Assembly: GCA_004194705.1 (NCBI GenBank)
Contig: SADC01000227.1
Coordinates: 1-64,000, forward strand
Source: Ditylenchus dipsaci
Taxonomy: Eukaryota > Nematoda > Chromadorea > Rhabditida > Anguinidae
DNA length: 64,000 nt
Reading direction: 5' to 3'
The position numbers were made by a program, and so were the translations under genes. The notes under the pieces were generated by a model. It did not search any database. It saw only the letters and a list, made by a program, of their open reading frames with translations, and was not told the origin of the DNA. Shown here piece after piece: positions 55,027-64,000 of the stretch (the first letter of the stretch is position 1; every line of letters begins with the position of its first letter).

Positions 55027-56533
55027 GAAAACCCAGAAGAAAAATCAATATTTTGTTTATCTTTTTTGCATAAATATCCACTATTCAACTGCCATTCATT
55101 GTTTTTAGGCATTTTTTATCTATTTTACCATACAAAACTGCCTTGCAGTGAACTATTAATTTAGTGATTTACCTCAAGTTCGAGCCCACGTAGAGTCTAG
55201 GTTCTGACCTTTTTCTCTTTTTTAAATCTTTAGCTAGTAAAATCTAAACCAACTTTTAGGGGCTTCTGGCCGCTCCAGAGTGGAATTCTGAGCGATCCAA
55301 GTCTTTTTTGACTATAAAATTTGGATTCCCGCAAAAATTACTGCGTTATTACACTAAAAATGCAAATTTGAGGGGTTAAATTTTAAATTTGAGGGGGAAT
55401 TTACATATTTTGAGGGGTGTTTTCACCTACAGCCAAATTTGAACCTCACTAAAAATAGGTTTTAATATTTTAAATGTTTTAATATGTTCGGAGTAAACAA
55501 ACTATCTCTTGCAAATTGAAAAATCCGACATTGCCACTAGGGCCGTGGAGGCCATATTAGAAATTTATGGTAAGTTCAATGTTAAACGCTTTATTCTTAT
55601 GTAGAGCACAAGAAGTCTTCAGGCGGGTTTTTTTAACGCTTAAAAGCGTAGTGATGTTAAGGTCTTACAATTTTCAGACCCCAAATCCGAATTTTAAAGG
55701 TATCTGCCCCTTTTCAGAAGACACGTAATTTTTATGAAAATGTTTAGATTCTGTGTAAAAAATTGGTCGGAGATGAAAGAGCACTTGAGCATTATCGATA
55801 AAGCACGCGGTTAACACAGTAAAGACCATGTGTACCGAACTTAGCGTTTTGTGCAGAATTGATTATGGTGATCATGGTGATTATAGTTAACATGATCACC
55901 GTGACCATGATCACCTTCAAAACAACAGGAGGAACCAAGGCATTTTTTAATAAAAAATAACAGGGGACCAAGGCGAAAATGTGGCCCCCTAAAGGTGAAT
56001 AGGGCCGAATTTCACGATGGGTAAGAAAATTTTCGAAAAAAGGACGGCTTCGAACGAGTTAAACAGCACTTGAAAATAGGTAATTCCACCTACAGGATGC
56101 GGCGAAAAATACGGACACTCTCAAATTATATTTGTTTTTTTTTATTTTCATTTTTTAAATTTTTCTACAGACTGTTTCTTGCTATAAAATCTTGTCAAAC
56201 TTTTATTAAATTTGGTGTAACATTATGGACAGTTAAAGTTTTAGGTCAAAAGACCAGCTTCAAGTGCGAGCATACGAATATGGGAAGCAACCACTTAGTG
56301 AGTTAGCTCTGTGCAGCGAGCCAGATTAATCTCATGCTAAGAGAGCTAGACCTAGGGTTACGGCAGAATGAGAGGTCTCGGTACCGTCCTTATAACTGTT
56401 ATATCAAAATCCTTATCACACAAAAAAAAAATTTCAAACGGTGTGCGGGAACCATTGACAAATATGTTCAAAGGTGTCCGCGTTTTTTTTGTCGCACCCT
56501 GTGTCCCTAACAAGCTGGAATTTGAGCAAAATA
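55027..56533. other. intergenic, nothing firm
   Basis: Follows the collagen 3' end (no clear AATAAA; CATAAA near 55,070). GTGATCATGGTGATTATAGT and its partial inverse form a small palindrome at 55,868-55,915. No gene recognised. Confidence 0.35.
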
Positions 56534-57262
56534 TGGATTGTGCTCGCTCAAATTAATGCACCATCTAGGTGTATAATATCTTAAAATGCTATGAAGGATA
56601 TGTATTGCGCACAGACTTGTCTCTGAGTGATCACAATTTCACAGAGAATTTTTGATTTTCCCTCATAAAGACAACTTTCAGAAATAAGCAATTTTGACAA
56701 TAAAAGAGATTTACCCAAAAAGACTTTACCCGGGTAATTAGTCAACCCTAATTTTGACTAAAATATAAAAAAGCAACACCCCGATAAACCGACAACCCCT
56801 CAATTTTCAACGAAATTAAGCTAATTTACAATCAAAATCATCTTATTTTCAATAAAATTTTGCTAAGACCCAATTTATGTGCTGTTATTGACTATATAGG
56901 CACTTGTTTTAGTTTGGTCATATAATTTTTTCAAAGTGTCAATTATCAACTAAAGTATCAGCGGGAGAAAAAAACTAAAAGTAAGAAATTTCACGTCGAC
57001 AATGCTATATATTTGTAGTTAGAGGCTTTCTGATTAGAAACTTCGATAAACCGACACCTTGAGCCCGGTCCCCAGTGGTGTCGGTTTATCGAGGCTTGAC
57101 TGTGTTCAAAAACTGGCTTTTGGAAGGGGAAATAAATTTTTTTCGTGAAATTTCAATCACTTAGATACAAGTTTGTGGTAACAGATAGCCTTGATCACGC
57201 CTTACATTTTAAGAAATTATACATCTAGATGGTGCATAGATTTGAGCGAGCACAATCAACTT
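56534..57262. mobile_element. inverted-repeat element with pogo-like end inside
   Basis: GATTGTGCTCGCTCAAAT and GCACCATCTAGGTGTATAAT at the left are inverted at 57,207-57,255 (ATACATCTAGATGGTGCAT, TTTGAGCGAGCACAATC). The interior has CCGATAAACCGACAACCCCT at 56,780 and a GGTTTATCGAGGCTTGACTG end at 57,080-57,105, typical of the pogo-like elements in this window, so at least two elements are nested. Confidence 0.6.
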
Positions 57263-58175
57263 CAAAAATAAAAAAGATTCGGGGTCCTGAAAAAGTACAA
57301 ATCTTTTAAAAAAGTACAATTATTTATTATTATTTATTATTTATTTTTTCACAACTGATTCGTCATATTTGCCGAATTCTCATTTGCATCAACAAGTATG
57401 GTGCTTTAAGGCCTCAATTGCAGGAACAGAAGACACTAAAACTCGGCGCTTTAAAATCAAAAATTTTCGAAATTTTCCGATGTTTTGTGCCACTCTGATT
57501 TAGCTGACTGCATAAACCGATTGTCAAAGGCCTGCTTCACTTGAGGTTCGGTTAATACTGTATGCTAAGTTTAAATCTTTACAATAAAAAGCTTTGTTAT
57601 AAAGTTTAAAAAGTTACAAAAAGAAAAAAATGAAATGACTTATTTAATTTTTTTTATATAGGGTGTCACGAGAAATTCCCTTGTTTTGAAATGTAGTTTT
57701 TTTTTCGCCCCTTTGGGGGGGGGGGGGCCTACAACCGTCTCAAAGGGGAGGGAGGTAATTACCCCGGTGACCCCTCCCCCAAATTGCGGCCCTGCTTGTT
57801 TACCCGCGTGGTTTGGGATTCGGCCATCCAAGGGTCATCCATAGACCAGTGTTTTCGACAATAGGACCTAAACCACAGAGGGACCAAGCAAAAACCGTGT
57901 TTTCGACATTGTACACTAAAAAAATATTGTTGGCGAGAAAAATCAATTTGTAAAAACATGTTTTTAAAAACGCTATAGGAAAAAAGTTATGGCCATTTCA
58001 AAATGGGAGAATTTCTTGTTACATCTTGTGAATTGTTCAGTTTATTTAACTTTTATGCTTTTATTTAGCTATCATTTCCAGAAAAGAGGTTTTTTAAAAT
58101 TCACTTAGCAACTTACTGACCACTTTTTGAAAAAGGGGTGGCACTATATCGACGTTTTGCTTTTTTAAGGAAAAA
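57263..58175. other. intergenic with repeat fragments
   Basis: CATCAACAAGTATGGTGCTT at 57,385 is an arm of the tRNA-containing element family at 17.9 kb. A G-run lies at 57,713-57,727. No gene. Confidence 0.35.
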
Positions 58176-58179
58176 AATT

Positions 58180-58340
58180 CAAGTTTCAGAAAAAACGATC
58201 GGCAAAATCGGAATCCTGACGATATTTAGGACCAGACTGTAAAAACAGAACTTACAAAATGTTCAAAAATCGAGGTAAAAAAGTGTCGGACCCAAGGCTG
58301 GAACGAACTTTTGGGGTGGCACTATAACGAGGTTTGACTG
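58180..58340 (-). mobile_element. solo right end of pogo/mariner-like element
   Basis: Mirror image of 12,577-12,745: CGATCGGCAAAATCGGAATC, CCAGACTGTAAAAACAGAAC, GTGTCGGACCCAAGG, ending GAGGTTTGACTG-TA. Confidence 0.6.
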
Positions 58341-58433
58341 TACATATTTTTTTTGGAGTATTCAGTGATTGATTCATAAAAAACAAACACATGTGCATTT
58401 TTAAAATAGCAAATCGAATGAAATTAGAAAAAA

Positions 58434-58578
58434 TACACTAAATCGAGAGTTGTTTCCTTTGTCGTGACCGAGAAAAATCTACACTAAATCGAGAGTGCAC
58501 TAAATCGAAGGTATGTTTCCTTATGTTTTCAAACTAACTAACCAAATCGTAAAAAAAGTACACTAAATCGAGAGTGGA
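58434..58578. repeat. repeats of ACACTAAATCGAGAGT ending in a pogo-like terminus
   Basis: Three to four copies of ACACTAAATCGAGAGT, the last followed by GGACTG-TA. This matches the CAGTCCACTCTC start of the element at 9,723. Confidence 0.5.
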
Positions 58579-58589
58579 CTGTATAGGGT

Positions 58590-58760
58590 GTTTGGGAACA
58601 CTTTTAAAAAAAGTTTGAATTTGGGGGGGGGGGGTATATCCAAGTAGCGCCTAATCCCGTTTTTCGGGCGGGATCCCGCGGGATCTCGTTTTTTCAAACT
58701 CGAAATCCCGTTCCCGTTTTTATTTTGACCAAAAATCTCGTCCCGAAAAAAATTATGAAA
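58590..58760. repeat. G-run and CGGGATCCCGCGGG palindromic patch
   Basis: TAGGGTGTTTGGGAACACTT with a G-run is an end of the CTACCGGAG family (41.2 kb). Next comes GGGCGGGATCCCGCGGGATC, a dense CpG palindrome cluster, and ATCCCGTTCCCG. Confidence 0.45.
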
Positions 58761-59113
58761 AAATGGAATTTAATTTAAATTTCTGATGTCTTGAGCACAA
58801 TATTTTTCCAGCTTCTTTAAATTTTCCACTGTACCGTACTGAAAACATAACCATAAAATAATTTGTGAAAAATTAAGAAGAAAATGTTGTTTCGCCAAAA
58901 GTCTTCAAAAGATACATTTAATTTGCAGCACGCACTGAAATAAATATTTGTAGACAGATTTCTACAAAGAAAAAACATTTTTTTGCAAAGCAAGACGATT
59001 TCTTGTAGCACCTTCTGTTCAAGAATCAGCCCAGTTTTGTAGATCCGCCAAACCATCGTCGGTTTTTGAAGACTTCAAGTCCACTGCAGTCTATTAAAGG
59101 CTAGGCAAATGCG

Positions 59114-61332
59114 TCATTTTCGGCAATCGGATAATTGAGCGTCCACCTTTGCCTGAAAGTTGAATAAATTAAAAAATAATTAGTTAGAGTATAACTCAAT
59201 ATCAAAAGTTATAAAAGTATTTTTCAATCCATACATCGAGAATTTCTTTAAGCTCTTTTTCCGCCTCGTCGTCGTCAGACTTATTCTGTGAACCAAATGG
59301 GTGGCTAATGGAATCAGCAAATTCAGCCGCAATTGCTTGTTGTTTAGCGGCGTCATCCTTAAAAAAAGTAAGTTAGTATTTAGTTTTGTCAGTACTTCAA
59401 ACCGTAAAACCTCGCAAAACCTTTACTAGCTCCGCATCCTACCTTTTCTCTTTAAATATTCCCCCCCCCCTTTTAAGGGTTTTTAAATAGCAAGTTATTC
59501 TGTTGACTAACCACCCTTTTAATAAAATCTTAAAGAAAACTTAATATGTTTTAGTCACTAGAAAATTTATAAAGAGCCTTTAGATAAGTTTTTATTTATA
59601 AATATTTCAGGATTGATATCACAAGTGAGTCTGTGCGCACATCTTTAGCGCCGCAATTCTATGGTTGAGATGCGCATGCACGAATCATCGGAAAGCTACT
59701 TTGGAATAAAGGGTTTGGTATGCGGTAGGCCGCGGTTAACAGAAAAAATATTTAATCTCGAATTTTGTTTTTCGAGGTATTCAGATTATCTTACAAGTTG
59801 TTTTACTTGGATTCTTAAAAGTCAATTTTTGTCAAACGTTTGAAACCAATTTCTTCAATGGTTATGTGCTTCAAAGATGTTAAAATTGTTTTGGAAGTTG
59901 CTATACAAGAGCTAAAACACGATTTCGGGATGGTGGCGTTAAAATATAAATACCTAAAACAATTCTCCATCCCTATTCTTATAAATTTACAAGTTTTTTA
60001 CTGTTGTTTATAGGTGTCTTACCATCACGTCGTTCATTTGATCCACACTCTGATCGTTGTGAAGACTTTTGAGCGCTTCAGTGTTATCAGAAACAGTTTT
60101 CAGAAACTCAGCGTTAAAAGCAGCATCCTCCAAATGTACTGAAACAATAAACAATAATAAATAAAGTCATTTTTTCATACATATTAACACAGCTTTGGAC
60201 TGAGATTTTTATGCTTTTTGGGTTTTCTATGTTAGCTATGAACCAAATTTTCAACATTTTTGACTCTGTCAATGCACAAATAAATCTGTAAGTAGAGCTT
60301 ATTTGTTACTCAAACAATAAAATAATAAAGAAACTATCTTTTGACATTAATTTCTGCAATAATTTCACCATTGTGTTGAAATTTTTAAGAAAATTGGTCT
60401 GAATTCTGTGAAAAAAATTAAAATTTTTCGACATAAAAAGCCCTCTACAACAATTTTTCAAATTTGCCTCGAACCTTTAGTTTGCATATTTTGAACGCTC
60501 TGTCCTTTCTGCACAAGATGGTTCAATTTTTTTTGAAAAAAGGGTGAGAGTGTGAAGTTACACACACTTCTTTAACATAATCTTTAAAAATGTATATGTT
60601 TTAAGTGCTGTTTTTGACTAATTCTTGCCCATTATGCATCGTTCATACTCGAAATGTTTTGTCATTCGACGCGGTAAACAAAGCTGTTTATTTCTATCAT
60701 AAAAAATATTTAAAAAGCTTTGAATATTTTGACTAAAAAACTTTTCAAGACAAAAAGTCATTCTTAAATATAAAGTTTTTCACTTTTTTCTGAAAAAATC
60801 AATCTCCCACAAACCTTTTCATTACACTATTAGAAAGATCTATAAATACTGCATTGGATAGCTAAAAGTCTTTTTCAACTTTCTCAGAAAGAGTTTCTAT
60901 ACACGATAGCATAGTGGGGCCGCCGTCCTTCGCCGTCATAATTTTTTCACCGCCGTCCTGCATTTTCACCAAATTTTTTATAACTGAACGCTTTTATTAT
61001 TTTACATCATATAGTCAGTTTCATATAGTCAGTTTAAAAGATGTCACCATTGTGTTTCGCCTCTTTCGCCTCGTCTGTGATACCATAAAGACTGGCCGTT
61101 TCGGTCTTCTAGAAAATTAAAATTATTTCCAAGCGTTAAGATTTTCGCTAAAAAAACTTACTGTTTTGTTTTCTTCGCCCAAGTAATCCAGCCTTTTATT
61201 CAGTGTTTCTTCAGTTCTCAAACATTGCTGCAAAGCGTCTGAATTGGTTGGGGTGGCCAACTTTTTTTTCCGGAACAGACAGTTAGCAACTTTCTCTCCA
61301 AATAACGTCTTGATACACTTTTTAGCAGCCAT
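59114..61332 (-). CDS. CHMP4: CHMP4/Snf7-like ESCRT-III subunit, central exon not found
   Basis: Four minus-strand exons are visible: 61,332-61,162 (57 codons), 60,138-60,023, 59,357-59,235 and 59,152-59,114. Exon 1 starts MAAKKCIKTLFGEKVANCLF, then PTNSDALQQCLRTEETLNKR, the N-terminal Snf7 helix. The next visible exon reads HLEDAAFNAEFLKTVSDNTE, then ALKSLHNDQSVDQMNDVM; then DDAAKQQAIAAEFADSISHP and EAEKELKEILD. This follows CHMP4 helices in order; CHMP4 forms the ESCRT-III membrane-cutting filament. Exon 1 ends in phase 0 but the next visible exon begins with two bases of a split codon, and the basic helix-2 region (about 50 residues) is missing. So an exon in 60,139-61,161 is unrecognised or lost. 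An upstream ATG at 61,356 would add eight residues. The last exon could instead read through its donor to a nearby stop. Confidence 0.75.
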
Positions 61333-61782
61333 GGTAGTTGGAGTAGAATGTGGCAAGAAAGCTTCCTATATGCAACAAAAATATAAACCATGTCATTGAA
61401 ATATCTTTTGGTCCTGGTTTTGGAAATTCATATTTCCAGTTAAATAAAATGTTTGTGTCCAAAATTGAAACGTCAAAAACAATTTTGATAACGAAGAAAA
61501 AGGGCGCTCAGGGGCTGTCACAGAAAATAAGAAATAACAAAAATGTCAACAAAAAGTTTGTTTTTAGCAATTTTAAAATAAACAAAAATTTGCGCTATCC
61601 TGTATGTTAAGATTAAAAAATTACTTACCTTATATTCTTCGATGAAAATTGATAGCTGAAGATTGCAGAAGAGTTGGACAAATTCGAGCTTTTTTCACAA
61701 AATGAATAACAGAGCAAAAAAACATGACACCGCATGTTTATCTTATCACGGATTGTTATATGATAGCCTAAATGCAAAGAGA
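61333..61782. other. 5' flank of the CHMP4-like gene
   Basis: Upstream of the minus-strand start. AT-rich, no clear TATA or other element that I can support. Confidence 0.3.
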
Positions 61783-61995
61783 CCGTATTTTCTCTAATAA
61801 ACGCTTTTCATCTGAATTATATGTGCGATAAAGTGTTTGGCTCGATTTTGACCTGGATATGCAAAAACTATACCTTCTTTCACGCTGAGAACGATGGCTG
61901 AAAAAAATTAAGAACCAACAAGGGCACTTTTCAGAGAACTTTATTCTCCTATCTTGTTCAGAACGAAATTGTGAACAAAACGCTTCTATTAGTAC
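61783..61995. mobile_element. degenerate TACCGTAT-family element
   Basis: ACCGTATTTTCTCTAATAAA plus CGCTTTT at the left is mirrored by AAAACGCTTCTATTAGTAC at the right. It sits about 450 bp upstream of the CHMP4-like start codon. Ends are decayed. Confidence 0.45.
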
Positions 61996-62801
61996 AAACA
62001 GCATTATAACCCATTTTTGGTCGAATTCCCAAAAAATATTTATTCTTTACTGTTTAAGTCTCCCACCCGATTTTCTTCACTGGGATTCAGCTAATGTCAC
62101 ACATTTTTTTTAGTAAAACTCATAATCTACAAAATAAAATTAAAAAAATAAAGCATGTCCTTTCAATTTATTGGCTCCGGCGACGGAGCCAACTTCCTTC
62201 CGTCCCTAAATTAATTTGCCCCAGCGCCGTAGCATGCACAGATGCCGGGCTGATTTGTTTTAACTGCGAACAATAAAAAATCATTGTTTTATATAATTTT
62301 TTCATTTTATTACGACACTATATTTATCAATAATTTTCATAGACCATTGAAAAAATAAAAATTATCGAAATTTGGATTGAAACTAACACTCGGAAGCCAG
62401 GCGTAGTAATTGGTAGACTGGACTCAGAATTTTGCGCTGAACACGACGGTCTTTTTGGTTTTTTGAATTTTCGTCAAAAAATTTTGCTAGAGCCTTTTAA
62501 AATTTTGAGGTTTTTCATATTTAGAATGCCTTATCAAGCCCTATAATTGAAAAAAATCGTGAAACTTGAAAAAATCCACAAAAAAGTCTGAGACAAATAA
62601 AAAATTGACATATTTGTCCTTGCTGGAGAATAGCCTTTTCGTGATTTTCGAAATTTGACACGCCGTGTCCCTCAATAAGTGAGACTCAAGCCCGTAGGTC
62701 ATAGGGCTTCTGCTGAGGATCTGGCCATTACTAATATTAGTTGTTTTAAAAATAAATTCAAAATGTTGGTTTAGGTACCCCTAAAAAATGATTGGAGTAT
62801 T
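61996..62801. other. intergenic, nothing recognised
   Basis: GGCTCCGGCGACGGAGCC at 62,172-62,189 is a perfect GC-rich hairpin in AT-rich DNA. The rest shows no gene. Confidence 0.35.
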
Positions 62802-63046
62802 TACCGTATATTCTCTAGTAAACCCCATGGGGGATTATTTTTCAACCCCTGAAAATCGGACAATTTTGAGGTCGATTTTGAGATTTTGGGCAGTCGACCG
62901 AAATCTGAAAAGTGGAATCAGGAGAGCTCGTGCTAATTAAGAAAACGCAAATAACAGATTTGTGAAATATTTACTCTAGGCTGAGATATGAAGTCCGTAG
63001 GGTGGGAGATTATTAGAGAGTGGGGATTAATAGAGAATATACGGTA
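62802..63046. mobile_element. TACCGTATATTCTCTA-family palindrome, copy C
   Basis: TACCGTATATTCTCTAGTAA at the left and TTAATAGAGAATATACGGTA at the right, with the shared interior (TTTTTCAACCCCTGAAAATC, GGTCGATTTTGAGATTTTGG, AACAGATTTGTGAAATATT). The best-preserved of the three copies. Confidence 0.8.

Positions 63047-64000
<954 letters not shown>

Noticed and set aside
61350..61610. 86-codon + frame overlapping the CHMP4-like 5' flank
   Set aside because: AT-rich, Lys/Asn-rich composition typical of random frames here; no homology recognised.

Overview
The window looks like AT-rich nuclear DNA of an invertebrate, most likely a nematode. The clues are a decayed cuticle-collagen segment (Cys-rich motif followed by Gly-Pro-Pro repeats near 10.7 kb), an alpha1-like type IV collagen, a BEL/Pao LTR retrotransposon with an env-like 3' region, and mostly short GT-AG introns (about 45-60 bp). 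A clade I (enoplean) nematode is only a guess. I see no prokaryotic operons, CRISPR arrays or rRNA.

Host genes are few. (1) A MARCH-type RING-variant membrane E3 ligase at 3.3-3.9 kb (+), with a one-base frameshift. (2) A second RING-variant membrane protein at 34.9-35.9 kb (-), two exons, intact. (3) A small two-exon gene of unknown function at 50.8-51.2 kb (+). (4) The 3' part of a type IV collagen gene at 52.5-55.0 kb (+): triple helix plus a complete NC1 domain, with three one-base frameshifts. (5) An ESCRT-III CHMP4/Snf7-like gene at 59.1-61.3 kb (-), whose central exon I cannot find. There are also remnants: a cuticle-collagen pseudogene (10.6-10.9 kb) and an RTRAF (C14orf166/hCLE) C-terminal gene fragment (33.4-33.8 kb) lying inside a PIF/Harbinger-type transposon.

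Most of the rest is mobile DNA. A BEL/Pao element fills 20,920-31,160. Its 421-bp LTRs differ by one substitution and a few one-base indels, and it is flanked by CGCG. There are three hAT-type elements with perfect 8-bp target duplications, a Harbinger-type element with a TTA duplication, and a Tc1/mariner-like palindrome of 1,187 bp at 47.2-48.3 kb. Pogo/mariner-like ends, TTAA-flanked palindromes, and at least six elements ending in TACCGTAT...CTCTAATA are also present. More than twenty segments are fold-back (inverted-repeat) structures, many nested. Several elements carry arrays of short perfect palindromes (TGTTTCGCGAAACA, ATCCGCGGAT, TTCGAA/GAACGTTC) and others carry minisatellites.

A recurring feature is that breaks in otherwise good coding sequence are single-base shifts in or next to short homopolymer runs, in unrelated genes (MARCH-like, collagen IV, BEL). 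This suggests residual indel errors in the assembly rather than pseudogenes, so frames here should be treated with caution.
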